Source: Tetrahymena elliotti 4EA
Lineage: Eukaryota > Ciliophora > Oligohymenophorea > Hymenostomatida > Tetrahymenidae
Reading direction: 5' to 3'
Length of the DNA: 64,000 nt
Assembly: GCA_000231825.2 (NCBI GenBank)
Contig: JH720298.1
Span: forward strand, 1,307,452-1,371,451
The position numbers and the translations under genes are program-made. Shown here piece by piece: positions 37,301 through 50,329 of the stretch. Numbering within the stretch: the first letter of the stretch is position 1; each line of letters starts with the position of its first letter. The notes under the pieces were generated by a model. It was not told the DNA's origin, searched no databases, and saw only the letters and a list, made by a program, of their open reading frames with translations.

Positions 37301-39768
37301 AAGTGTTTGAAATATTTCTTTTAAAAAATAAATTATAAAGGGTAAAACACATTTTTATTTGTTTGTTTTTTTGCTGATTTGTGATTGATTGAATATTAAT
37401 TTAAATGAATGAATAGCTTACGATGTTAAGAAAATTACAACACTGTTGCATATGCTATCGAACTTGTCAATTTATCTATGTTAACTATGCTAAAGTAATG
37501 TCTTTCCTATTTTTAGTTAAATAATTTTTTATTTATTTTTTTTGTTAGTTAGTTTATTTTTAGTTTACTCTAGAATTATAAGCTAACATTGTAGGGAAGA
37601 ATTTATTCAGAAATTTTAGTAATAAATTTGAAGTAAACATCAATAATTTTATTCTTCATTTTCAAAATTTCATTGGGGTTTTAGCAAATGTCAAGCTTCA
37701 AAAGGATAATTTCAGTTAAGCACTTAATGGCAACTTCCTTAAAATCAGTTTAAACAACAAAGAAAAGGAAAATATCAGCCATGTCAGTATCAATAATAAA
37801 ACCAAGAGGAATCCAACTAAGATAGACATGGAAAGTTTCAAGACAAGCCTTGATCAAACTTGGCTTAACTGCATTTATGTTTCTGTTTTTTATTTATAAT
37901 CATTAAATTAATATGTTTATTAAGCTCACAAAAATCAATTTACTGAGCAGAATTCGAAGTAATGTAATAACAGAGTTCGTAGATGTGCTTGAATTATTCA
38001 TTCATAGTTGATTTCAATTAAATAATTTGTTAACTAGTCATTTCGTTTTTAGAGTAATCAAAGATTTCTTCACTATTTATTAATTAATTAAAAATAATAA
38101 TTAGAATTATAATAATTCTCTCATTTTATTTCTCATAAATAAATTTTTTGAATATTCTTAATATGTAACTAACTAATGATTCCAATTATAAATTTTCTAT
38201 TATCTCATTTACTATTTCAAAATAAACTCTGATTTTTTCCCTATTTTAATAAACTGCTATTTGTCCTATTCACCTATTTGTTTTTAAGGCTTGAGAGATA
38301 CTTTTATTTATTTGATAGGTTTATTTCATGCTCTGTTTATTGATCTATTTATTTATTATTTGCTTGCTTGCTTATTGGATTGATTGATATAAGACGAGTT
38401 TATAAATTTAATAATTTCCTAAGAACACTAAAAACTCGTTTAATTGATGATTTAGTAAATGCAAATATGTATGAATGTGATTGAATGAATATCTTTGATT
38501 GTATCTTAATAAATTTTGTTAATTTATTTACTAACAATTTTGGATTAGCTTTAAGTTTTAAACCTGTATATTAATTTTATTTTTATAATGAAAAACGACT
38601 AATTTATTTTATTTTGCAGTGTGAGTTAATTTATATTTATGGGTACCTCAACATCTTGAGTAAGTGTAGAGAGTTTTCACAAATATTGGGGTCGGTTCTA
38701 GAGGTTTAACAGATATCAGGGATAAAGTTCTTCCATGTAGAATTCCATTCAAATTTTAAAATTTAAATGATAATTGAGTTGCATTTATTCAACAAAGTTT
38801 ATGAATCTCTTGTTGGATTGGGTTGCTAACTTTATCTAAATATGAAGGTTAACATGAAGGTCTTTAAAGATTCTTGGACTTGTTTATCAAGAGCTAACCA
38901 TTTTTGCTTTTTTTTTAAAATTTTGGAAAATGAGTAAATAATTGCAAGGTTTGTAAGCAGGTAGGTAGGTAGGTTGGTTAGTATTTTTAAAACTAAGTTA
39001 AGCGCGATCAAATCCTACTTATGAAGATAAATTTAAATGATTTTGGGATCAATAATGAATGCATTTTAGATTGTTCCTTAAAGAAATTTGCTTCGTGAAA
39101 GACTGAAAACTAAAAAAGAATTGATTGATAAAATATTTTTTAAAGCAAGTTTGTCTATAAACAGAGTAGGATTTTAGTGCAGCTAAGAAGAAGTTTTGAA
39201 CAAAAAGAATGCAAATAATTGAAAAAAGAATGAATTACCTTGATTGTATCTTCCATCAAAACCAAAGTAAGAATCTTTGTTTAATAATCATTTGAACACT
39301 CTAAAACTATGTCTACATTGACCCAAAATTCTGTTTTTTCTTTCAAGTCTTTCCAAATTTGTTGAGCCATCTGCATCTATTTATTTATTAAAACAAATAC
39401 ATTTATTATTATTCAAATTTTTTTCCTAAATTTCTTCAAAAATCAATTGAATCAATAAAAGTTAATTCACCAAACAGCTCATTCCTGCAGCTGAAATAGC
39501 TCAATAACAAATATCCCCTATTGCCAGATAACTGCATTCTGTCAAAAGAATATTTTTTCTTGTTTTTCAAGCAAATTATCAGCTACATTATGATGAGGTT
39601 GGTTGGTAGAGGAATATCGATCGATGATACAAACTATAAAGAAAATGATACCTTTTAATTATCACCGCATGCCATCAACTTTGTAACCTAGTCAAGGACA
39701 AGGACCTATTGATTATCAAGCTTTTAAGGCTAGAAAAGACTTTATACTTCAGGAGGATAGTTGTTCAT
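34308..39768 (-). CDS. XPO1: exportin-1 (CRM1), nuclear export receptor
   Basis: Exports leucine-rich NES cargo and RNPs from the nucleus with RanGTP. This is a multi-exon gene from ATG 39766-39768 ([12 protein letters not shown]) to TGA 34308-34310. Landmarks in order: [18 protein letters not shown] (39377 down, importin-beta N-terminal domain), [20 protein letters not shown] (38720 region), the CRIME-domain HEAT repeats, [20 protein letters not shown] then [13 protein letters not shown] (36170-36000), [19 protein letters not shown] (about 34880), and C-terminal [14 protein letters not shown] with EFKVNQFLHALFIQKK, which aligns with the family's AFK...DFLVQIK end. The usual acidic C-terminal tail is absent. 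The long intron gaps (37080-37620, 38070-38640) show no coding signal. Val occupies the position of the leptomycin-B-reactive Cys (codon at 36020-36022). Confidence 0.92.
39487..39535 (-). other. GC-richer hairpin in exportin intron 1
   Basis: Within the intron between exon 1 (39655-39768) and the exon starting at about 39375, a GC-richer block can fold with GCAG/CTGC at the base (39487-39490 with 39532-39535) and CAATA/TATTG above (39502-39506 with 39519-39523), separated by internal loops. The shape is like half of an H/ACA guide RNA, but no ACA box was placed, so the identity is open. Confidence 0.25.
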
Positions 39769-42018
39769 TATAACCTATTAGAAATAGTTCTTATATGTAT
39801 GCACTTTACTTGCTTACTTGCTTCTTTTTAATTTTTTTGTTTCTTTTGTATTTATTCTTCTTTATCTTTTCTTTTAGATCTTATTTCTTAATTTTTGATT
39901 TCTTTTTTCTTTTTATTATTCATTTCTTTCCTTTTTTGCTTTTTATTACTTGACTATATATCTATCTATCTATTGCCTGCCTGCCTCTCTATAATGCCCA
40001 CTTCTAAATTATAATTAACCTTCCTCTTTAATTTCCCAATTCATTCATAATTTATACATCTAAAACAAAAAAAACAGGCAGAGGCAGGTATTCATTCATT
40101 CATTTTAGTATGTATCTATTTTGATGTATTTCATTGATGCGCAAGTACATATTTCTAATATCTTTCTGTCTCTTTTTCAATTAAGGCGCTCTTCTTTCTC
40201 ATTAGCATCTATTGGAATCATTTTAAATTCTAAGCAAAAAAAAAAATTAAATGAGTGTTAAAATTTTTGGATCTTCTTATTTATATTCTCAAATTAGGTT
40301 GGAAATGAATGAGTCAATTTAATATTTATTCATTTTATTTTTTTATCAAGTAAACAAAATCTTTTCAATGAAAACTGATTTTCATTATAAAAAATTAGAA
40401 TCTTTGCACATTCTAAAAATCTATGATTTCTTATTTCGCTCACTCATTCACTCCTTTTAATTTTAAAACCATCAAATTGAATTTCACTTATTATTTTAAG
40501 TATTTGCTATTCAAGGCCAATATTTGTTCTTAATTTTTTTAATTTTTAATGACAATAACACTTCATTTAAATTTTTTAATAACAATTTTATTAATAATTA
40601 AAAAAATCCTTAGTGTAAAATGATCATTAAAATTGAATTTTGTTTTATATAGTGAAATCTTCGGAAATTATTTTATTTTTCATTGTTTACTGATTTTAGT
40701 TTTGAAAGTAAAACTAAGAACAGGAAGAATTTAAATTTGTTTGTTTATTTTTGAGTTCTATGAGATTTTATAGTTATAGGTGACAGTCAAAATGAGAGAA
40801 GAGGTAGAAAGAGAGGCATAGAATTTATTTGATAGAGACATAAAAAAGTAATAAATGAGCAAATGGTAAAAATTTATTGCAGAGGATAATTTAAAACTTA
40901 AGATTAAATTTTTCCTTTCAAAATAAAATGCTCATCTAAAAATTTATTTTAAATTGAAAGAAAAGTAAAATTTAAAATGTGTAAAATTTTCAAGTATTTA
41001 AAAATGGAAAAAAAAGGCAAAAGAGAAGGAAAAATAGATTTTAAGAAAAATTATTTGGAAAAGTTTAAACTTTGAAGTCAAAATTAGCAAAGTAATAAAT
41101 TTAAATAAAATAATTTTTAAATTAAAAATTACGTGATGGTCTGAAATAATTTCATTTTAAAGTTTATATCATAAATAATACTTTTAATATTTGTGAATAA
41201 GGATGTTTAAAATTCTTACAACACCTATTTATTCACTTATCTTAAAATCTAAGTGTTTGTTATGTAGGTAGGTAATGTTAAGGAAATTTAAGTTTTTTGA
41301 ATAATTTATAAATTTGGACTGTTGCAAATAACAAACAGATGTGGTAATAATTTAAAATAAGAGTAATTCAAGAAAAAGGAGGTTTATTTCTACAAATAAT
41401 AAATATAAATGATTTATTGATGAATTATTTTCAACGGATATATTCATAAAAATTTATTTAAGAATAAAACAGAAAATTTTAAAGAATATTAATCTTGTTA
41501 TTTTTAATGGGACTAATAATTTAACAATGCAAGAAATCTTTAAACAACAAACAGTTTACTTCACTTAAAAACAAAAAAAACAAACTAATTTTTGTTTGAA
41601 ATTTGTATAAAATTCAATTATTTCCATTCAAAGTTAATTAATTAATTTACCAAGTAAAATAACAAGCAAGCAAGTTTATCTATCTATGTATTTATTAATA
41701 AACAAGCAAACATACATACATATAATCTATCTTAAATTAACCAATAAAGTGAAAAAATAATCAATTAATTTTTATATTGAGAGGGTATAAACTAAACAAG
41801 TAGCCAGTTTTTAAGCGTATCCTCAAAAGCATATTTTATCAAGCAAATAATTCTTAGTGATTAACATAGCATTAGGAGTGTTAGGAGAAGTCTTTTGGAA
41901 TAGTCATTGAGAGGATATTTAGTTGAATTAATTTTATTTGCTCCAAAATCAGCTTTAAGCAATTCAATTAAATTATAGGGAGGTAATTAATAGCTAAGAA
42001 TCAACAAAAATACTTAAA
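39769..42018. other. AT-rich region between divergent genes
   Basis: About 2.2 kb carrying the promoters of exportin-1 (-) and the large coiled-coil gene (+). Contains CTAT/CTGC repeats at 39960-39990. A 114-codon plus-strand frame at 40792-41136 lacks TGA but has the composition of random A-rich DNA, so it is not called as a gene. Confidence 0.5.
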
Positions 42019-45000
42019 ATGGAGGATTTGAAGACAAGGGATTCAATTAGTTCAGTTATCAAGCAGTCCTTTTTGCAGATTTTGGATGATCCCAACTTGA
42101 AGGGTTTAAAAGAAAATGAATACTCTTGCAACTAAATTTTACAAAGAATGACTGAATTATTCTTTGATATATTTGAGTCTGAAAGACAAACTCAAAGTTA
42201 GCAATTGAAATCGCAATATTCCATGCTTAAAGAGTATTGCTAAAATATTTCCCATGAAAAATTTGAGGTATTTATTTATTTATTTGTTTTATTTAATTTT
42301 TTGATTAGCTTTAGATTAAGTAGAAGGCAGGCAAATACTTTGCTTGGAATTAAAAATATTTAATTGAAAGCTTGAAAAATTTTAAGAATTTTTTGAGCTA
42401 ATTGAGTAAATGAAATTATTTTTATGATAAAAAGATGTAAAGAGAACTTCAAAATGAGATTCTTTAGATGAGCGAAGAACATGATAAGATCTAGACAGAA
42501 AATAATATTTTGAATGAAGAAATAAGCATGCTAAAGCTAAAAAATGAGCACCTTTCAATTGAAAGTAAGCGAATAGCATCTGAGCAAGAAATATTGGTCT
42601 GCTAAATAAATGATTAAAGAAGCACTTTCTAAAAAAACTTAGAAGAAATGGAAATGATCAGCAATGAGTTAAAAATTGAATTGGATTTATATAAAGATAG
42701 AATCAAGAAATTAGAATCCACAAACGAGAAACAGCATTAACAGATAAGGGAATATTCTTTATCTCTTTAAAAGCAATAGAATAAAATCAAAGAAACTGAA
42801 AATTAGTATCTCATTGAATCACAAATCAAGAGTCGTCACTTGAATGAATTGGAACAAACTCAAAAAAGCGTCAGAGAGCTTGAATAGCTTCTGAGATAAT
42901 CTAATGAAGCCAACACAAAGTTAAACGAAGAAATTAGAATCTACTCAAATCAGTTACAAGAATCAGAAAAGCAAATTAAGTCTCTTGAAAATTAATTGAA
43001 TGACAAAAAGAAAGAAAATCTATTAATCTAAAAATAGCATGAACAAATCCTTGCAATCAATGAAGAAAATTAAAAAAAGTTTATTCTCAACACAGTCAAT
43101 AAATACAAAGAAAAAATTTAAGCTTACAAAACAAAACTTCAAGAATACAAAGAAAAGCAAGAAGAACAAAATAAATAAATTTATCAGCTTTAATTATAAG
43201 ACAACGAGGAGAAAAATGGTTATCAAAAGCAAATCCAGCACATTGAGTCTCAAATTTCACAAGTCCAAGCCTAATACGAGGCAGTTATTTCAAGCATCAA
43301 GCAAAACTCTAAGGTAATTTCTAAATTAAAACAATAAAATAACATATTTTGAGTGTTAAATTTCTTTGGCTAAATTAATTAAAGACATAAATAAGTAAAA
43401 AAAGATTTATGGAAAATCTAAACAGTAATTATAAATAAGTCTTTGTCATAATCAAATAATTTCAATGTATTCTTGGAAAAAGCTAATTATTAATTAGATA
43501 ACAGAAATCTCTCATTCAAAAAAGTATTCTTGGAAAAAGCTAATTATTAATTAGATAACAGAAATCTCTCATTCAAAAAATTATTATAAAAATAAATTGA
43601 AAATTGCATTTTGAGTTAAATTTATTATCAAATTGTTGGATAAAGAAACAAAATTAATCGAAAATTTAAGTTAAAATGATACATTTTTATCGTCTATCTA
43701 CAAGCAATGTAAATAATACATTCTTAAATACTTTGGAGAAAGCAAAAAAATAATCAGATTTCTCTAATGATAGATAGATAGAATAGAAATCTCAAATTCA
43801 ATGATTTACATAAATAAGTTAAAGAAAGCATTAAGAAACACAAATATTTCTCACTTAAGGCATCAATCGTTATTTTCCATCAAAAACTTTAAAAATTTAC
43901 TAAAAATAAGAAATAAATAAATAAATCATTTTGATTTTAAAAAACAAATTTTTAATAGAAATTTAGAATGAAATTATATTAATTTAATTTTTTCATTATT
44001 TAAATTAATGTAGAGTGAACTTGAGAATTAAAAAGAAGGGTTTGAAAAGAGTTTACAATTGTAGGAGATGCAATTTAAATAAGATATGAAATAATTAGAG
44101 ATTTAAATGAAGGATAAAATTAAAAATATTGAGGATAGCACTGTGCCCAAGGAATAACTCGAGGCTGTGAAAAAGGAGAAATAAGAGGCTGTAGAGAAGA
44201 TTGAAAAAGAAAAAAATAATGTTATTAATGAATTGAATAATACAATAAAATAATAACAATTATAGACAGATAAATTAAAGGATTAAATTGCTTCTTTGAA
44301 TTGCAATTTATCTTAGAGTGAGATTACTTAGAATAAATGTAGATAATATGAAGAGGAGATATAAAAATTGAATCAGGATTTGAGCAAGAAAATGAATTTA
44401 ATTAGTGAACAAAAGGATAAGATTAAACAATAGTAATATGAAATAGAGAATAGAGAAAGATAAAATGAATTACTGTAAGAGGATATTAAGAATTTGGAAG
44501 AGTAAAATCAAGAGATTTAATCTAAATACAAAGATATTGAAAGGAAATTGAATTAGTAAATTAAATAGCTTAAAGAAAAAGCAGAAAACTAATCATAAGA
44601 AAACTACAAATTAAATATAGAGGTTAGGGAGATTAAGAAAGAGCAGGAGTTTGAGAAAAAGCAGAATTAAGAAATGATGCTTTTGTTGGAGAAGAGACAG
44701 TAGGGCATTACTGTTGATTTAAATGAGGTTCAGTCTTTAAGAAGCAATAATATTGTTTTGCAAGGAAAGTTAGAGAATTTAAATGCTAGACTTAATGATG
44801 CTAAGGATGTTTAAGAGTAAACTAAGAAGGAAAAAGATTATTTATCCGCTTTGGTTGAACAGCTAAATAAAAAGCTAAGAATTGCTGATGATTTGAAGAT
44901 TAAATTTAATATTAAAATTAAATAATTAATGAGAACTGTTTAAACTCTTAGGGATGATATCAATAATAATATATAAAAAGATATTTTAGAAAAATTGTTT

Positions 45001-48000
45001 AATTTAAAGAAAGAATGCGAGAATTAAATTGAAGAATTCTCAAATAAATTCTTATAGATTCTATCTAAATGTAAGGAAGACGAAATATAGCAAAATATTA
45101 ATTATTAGCAATTAGTTTAGTAGTTTAATGATCTTAAAAATTCATTTGCATAATAAGATGTTGATGCTCGTATTTCTGATTCATAGAATTAAAACCATTC
45201 ACCTAAATTTAATCGAAAAAGAACTAAAAAGGAATTTAAGAATGAGCAAAAACAAGAATAAGAAGATGAGGAGGAGGAGGAAGATAGGGAAGAAGATTAT
45301 CAATAATCAAAATACAAAAAAAGTAGAAATAATAATAAATATAAAAATAAAGATGAATAGCTCTATTAAGAATAGAGGTAAAATGACTATGATGATTATG
45401 GCAATGATGCTTATAGTAAAAGAACTAGAAGCAGAGAGAGATAGTAGTAACATTAAAGTAATTCTAAGAATCCTTTGAGGAAAAGTTATAGTGATTCAAA
45501 GAGATTTAAGAAATAATATAATGAAGATATTGAGGAATAAAACGAATCGTATTCAAGTGATCTTCATGGAAAGAATAAAAGGAATAAAAGTGAGGAGAAG
45601 ATTAAGCTTGAGATTGAAGAACATTTGAAGAAGCAAATAGAATTGAGGAGTGAGAAGTTGTTGTTGGAAGAATATGTTATGGAAGATATTAAGAGGTTGA
45701 AAGAAGAGAATGCTTAGATTATTGAAGAGAGATAGAGATTAATTGCTAGAATTGATAGTTTGTCTAATGAGTTAGGATAGAGGTAGATTCAGGCTGATTA
45801 GATGAGTTCATAGATTAATATTTTGATTAAAGAATCTGAATTGTGCTAGCAAGAAAATTAGTTCTTGTAGAATAGGCTGGCTGAAGCTCAGGAAGAAATC
45901 AATAAAAGAGAAGATTTATCAAGAATTAATTAGGAATTGAATGATTAAGGAGATAGAGTTAGAGAAGAATGTAAAGAGTAGAATAAATAGATTATTGAAT
46001 AATTGCAGAAAGAAATTGCTGCTTATAGGTAGAAGGAGATATCTAATTTATAAAAAATAGCTGAATAGGAAGTTGAATTAGAAGAGAAAATTTAATAATT
46101 GAAATAATTCTAAACATTATCGATTCAATAAAAGGCTAATTTTGAATTCAAAACAAGACTTTTGTCTGAATAGAAGGAACAAATTGCTTAGTTCCATAGC
46201 TAAGATAAATAAATTACTGAGTACAGAGACGAGATTTAAGTGCTTTTACAAGAGAATTCTTAGCTTCTTAGGTAGGTCTAATTGCTCCAAGCAGACATTG
46301 AAGGACTTCACTTAGGGTTGGAGAAAGCTAAAATATAAATTTAAATTGCAGATTAAAGAGAAAATTAATTAACAAATTAGAATCAACAACTTTAATAAGA
46401 AGTTATTTCTGCTCATTTGAAAGTTTAACAAGTTTCTAATGATTTAAATAAACTTCAGTTGCAAGTTTCCAATGAAAAGCTTAAAATGAAATAAAAATTA
46501 ACAATTAAAAAAGAAAAACAGCTTTTGAAGGAAAAGCTTGACCAACAAAACATCAAAGAAATTCAATAAATGATTGAGAATTCTTGTCTTTCTTTGAAAA
46601 AGAAGAATTTAAACACTTATAAATCAAGCATTTAACTGACAAACAATTTTGCATAATAATCAAGTAGCTAAGAAAATAAGAATTTCAACTAAACTTAATT
46701 TGCACAATCTTCATTGAATTATTAAAATCCAAATAATTTGCAATTTGATTAGACTTTGCATCATAATTAATCTTTGAAGTTGTTGAATGCAGGGATTAGC
46801 TACTCTCCCATCCAAAATAACTATTAAAATAATTTCAATAACATGAGAAGCTCTAATTTAAATTAATAAGGTATGACTGGTTAGTCTTCATAGAATCAAT
46901 TGTAGAACATCACAAACAGCATGCAAAATAGATCATAAAAGAATTTAAGTTTGCATTCTACGAATACAATATTTTAGACTCCTAACAATCATCATACAAC
47001 TAGCTATAGCAATCTCATTAATTAGAATCTCAGTAACAATAACAATAATAGTAAGAATACTATTAGCAAAGACAACAGCTAGAATGTATCATAATATATC
47101 TCTAAACTCAACAGTCCACAATATCTTTTATAAAATAATTTTGTTAGAAGTGGCTTTACAAAAACACCTAACATCCCCGAAAATGATAGCAATAGTCAAA
47201 TAAATAATTAAAGTCACATCAGAGGATAAAGTATGAGTTAGCCCTATAGCAGCTAAAAAAACAACAATCACCTTGCTTCCACATCATCACTCCTTAACAA
47301 TTAAAACAAATACATCAGCAGCAGTTCTACTAATATCCCACCTAATCACACATTCAATTCAAGTGTTCATTAAAATGATTACAATTTATCCACCAGAAAA
47401 ATGTGTTTAAGCAATCACAAATCACAATCAAATTTATTTGCTAGTCAAAACAGCAACAGCAACAATCTAACAAACAATAATCAAACTGTTAAATAAATCA
47501 ATCTCACTGAGAAAAATGAAATGTTAAATTAAAACTCAAATCAAGACCAAGTTTCTAAAGTGAATTTTGATGAAAAAATCAGAGGAAAGTCTCTGAGCAG
47601 TAATGGAGACTTATAATATTTCTCTTATAAATAAGACAATAAATAATTAGAAGATGTTTTGAAAAACAGAAATTAAATGAGTCCAAACCAACTTAATTAA
47701 TTTACATAAAATTTAAACCTAAGTAGAGACTTAGATGCTAATCCTCATCCCATAAAAGAAGAGCTCAATAATGAATAATTTAATGTTTTATCATAATAAA
47801 GAACAATCGATAAGGAATAAACAAATAATTTAAGATTTGGTAAATATGATCCATCAAACAGCTCTGAAATTCCATTGAACAACTATGGAAGTGGTTCATC
47901 AATTAATCCAAATAATCCATCAATGAAAGCAGCTAATTCATAATTAAACAATCTTTAATAGAATAATCCTTCATACCAATAGAAAATTTAGAGTGAAAAT

Positions 48001-48693
48001 GAAAATATTATTGAAAAATTGAATAAATTGTAATAGCTTGATTAGCTTTTACAGCGTTCAAGATCATAAAGTAGTAATGCCAATGGAAATTCTTTATCAG
48101 TAAAGAATGCTTTAAATTAAGTTAGCATACCTCAAATATAATTTATAAATAAGACAGAAAAAAACGTCCCTGCTTTCAACAGCAAAAACATGTCTCTTTC
48201 TAATTCTAATTAATTTACACTAAACTAATAAGACAGTATTAGGGAAAGTTAATCAAATGAAGGAAAAAATAATATAATTAACAATGTTTACTATTCAACT
48301 AATAGACTAGGTGGTTAATAACACTAGGATGATTTATCTAAACAAAAAATGGTAATAAGTAATAGGTCTGCAAATATAACCTCCCCATCATAAAGTAACA
48401 CCAGAACAAACCAAAATAAATTCCATAAAGATGATGCTTCAACATTTACACCTTATTCCAATAACAACCTTCAAGAAGCAATCTCTTTTGGAGATGAATT
48501 CGTCAATGAAGACAAACTTAACTCTTAATAAGATTACATCAACCAACTCAGAGCAAAAAGCTAAATTCTTTTGAATTAAGGTTTAGATAACTAAAAAAAA
48601 GTCAATTAACAAGAACAGTTACAGTAGTAATAACAATTCAACTCTAATCGCAGAGCATAAAGTTTTCACACTAATTAATACAAAAATGTTTGA
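42019..48693 (+). CDS. large coiled-coil protein with acidic patch and Asn/Ser-rich tail
   Basis: Three exons, 42019-42267, 42435-43313 and 44014-48693, all in phase 0, give 1,935 aa ending at TGA 48691-48693. After a short N-terminal region (MEDLKTRDSISSVIKQSF), residues about 85 to 1,230 are almost continuous heptad coiled coil rich in Lys, Glu, Gln and Leu. It is interrupted near 45200-45540 by a charged Asp/Glu and Lys/Arg stretch (EDEEEEEDREEDY). From about 46600 the sequence changes to a roughly 690-residue Asn/Ser/Gln-rich tail with a few coil fragments. Such proteins are typically structural (basal body, cortex, Golgi tether), but no specific family motif is visible and no function is assigned. 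The 700-nt second intron contains a coding-like tandem repeat (see 43467-43580). Confidence 0.85.
43467..43580 (+). repeat. 57-bp perfect tandem repeat in intron 2 of the coiled-coil gene
   Basis: Two copies, 43467-43523 and 43524-43580. The unit is 19 codons long and reads VFLEKANYQLDNRNLSFKK in one frame without TGA. It lies in the 700-nt gap between exons 2 and 3. A weakly similar stretch (NTFLNTLEKAKKQSDFSNDR) follows near 43720-43780. Confidence 0.9.
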
Positions 48694-50329
48694 AACACTT
48701 ATCAATTACCTTTATTCATTCATTCATCCATGCATGCATGCATACATACATACATACATACATTCATGTATTAAAAATAACCACATTAAAATAATATTTT
48801 ATAACCTGTAATTTATTCTTCATAATTTAAATTTATTTTTATTTTAAAAAATTCTCACTCTCCATTCGTTTCAGGTAAAGCTCCATTTTTTAATTCAATT
48901 CAATTCAATTAAGCAAAAACAAACAAAATAAAAGTATTTATTCAACTAAAGCTATCACTATCTATTTCAGTATGAAAAATGAATAAATTGATTGATTGAT
49001 ATTACAAAATTTTCCTTTAATTAGTACTAAGAAAGAAAAAAAGAGAGCCTGAGTTTATTTAAACTTAAAAATTTTATTTAGCAAAATGTAATTAATTCTC
49101 TTAGAATCTTTTTGCTAATTTTTGAAAATGTATTTGGATACCTGCCTACCTACCTACCTACTTCTAAAATTAAAATGTTCTAATAATAGTTTTTTAGAAT
49201 TTATATATGTATAATTTTTGAAAATACTTAAAAAAAAATTAGTGTTTATGTATGAGATGAATATTTTACAAGCACTAAAAGATGTAAATAAATAAAGATA
49301 ATTATTTTCTTTATGGGTGTATTTATAAATTGTGTTGAGTAATATTTTAAATAATTAAATAATTTGCAAAGAACTCTTAATATTAAAGATTCTTTTATTC
49401 TGTGTATCAAATATATTTTTCAATTAATAATAAAAATTCTTATAATTTATAGTTTTTATCTTTTTCAAGAAAAGATTGGTGGGCAATTAGTTAGAATCGA
49501 AATATTTTAAGTCTATAGATAATTCAAAAAATACAAAAGTAATGTTTAGTTCTAAGTATTAAAAAACTCACAATGGTAGTTTAAAAAGATAATTTTGAAA
49601 AATATCGATAGATAGATAGATTGCTTAGAGATATAATTAAATACCTGATGAGAGAGAAGGAGAGAGAGTCTGAGTAGATAATTCATCTCATCTTAAAATA
49701 ACATGCTTTTTAAAATGGAATTTTCTGAGTAAATTAAGTGAATAAATAATATTAAAAAATGTGGTAAGAATAGTTCGAACTAAATGTAATAATAGCAAGT
49801 GTTATTATAAGAATTATAGACTTAGGTTAATTTTCAATATTACTCAATAATTACTTAGGTGTATTCTTTTAAAAATTTTAATTTAAAATTAAGAAAGTAA
49901 TATCTTAAAACGTAAAATGATAATCAGAAAAGAATATCTATCTTTGAGTCTACTCGGGAGAATAGCGTCAAGTCAAATAAATGAAAAAAGAAGGGTGAAA
50001 GAATTAAGATTTATTTATTATTGATAATATTAAATTATATATTATCAGCACATAGTCTTTCCAAAACGATTTCTTGGAGGAATTAGTTTTTTTAGTGAAG
50101 AAATTAAAGAAATTTTGAATGAACAAATGATTGATTTATTTGCTAATTTGATTGATTGAAACCATCAAAAATAATAAAAATAATGAAAAGAATTAAATTC
50201 TATTAAATCCTTTTTTAAGATATTTACAAATCAAAAAAGTAAAAATAACAAACAAATATTATAGATTCCTAGGATAAATAGCAACAAGATAGTCAAAAAC
50301 CATTTTAAAAAATAAATAAAAGGAAATAA
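48694..50329. other. AT-rich intergenic stretch
   Basis: About 1.6 kb between two plus-strand genes. It contains the ATTC/ATGC/ATAC repeat at 48713-48768 and a CCTA repeat at 49141-49164. No gene was recognised. Confidence 0.55.
48713..48768. repeat. ATTC-ATGC-ATAC microsatellite
   Basis: A 56-bp tetranucleotide tract of CATT units, then CATG, then CATA, just after the stop of the coiled-coil gene. Confidence 0.85.

Noticed and set aside
39592..39606. GAGGTTGGTTGG resembles the reverse complement of the Tetrahymena chromosome breakage sequence.
   Set aside because: Only about ten of fifteen bases match, it lies inside an exportin-1 intron with gene continuity on both sides, and GGTT repeats are common in this window (for example near 33961).
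40792..41136. A 114-codon plus-strand frame starting MREEVEREAQNLFD.
   Set aside because: With TGA as the only stop, random A-rich DNA easily stays open this long; after 30 codons it is Lys/Phe/Ile-rich without motif or splice context.
49141..49164. CCTACCTACCTA tract considered as telomere-like sequence.
   Set aside because: Ciliate telomeres of this group are CCCCAA repeats; this is an ordinary tetranucleotide microsatellite, as at 58491 and 38958.
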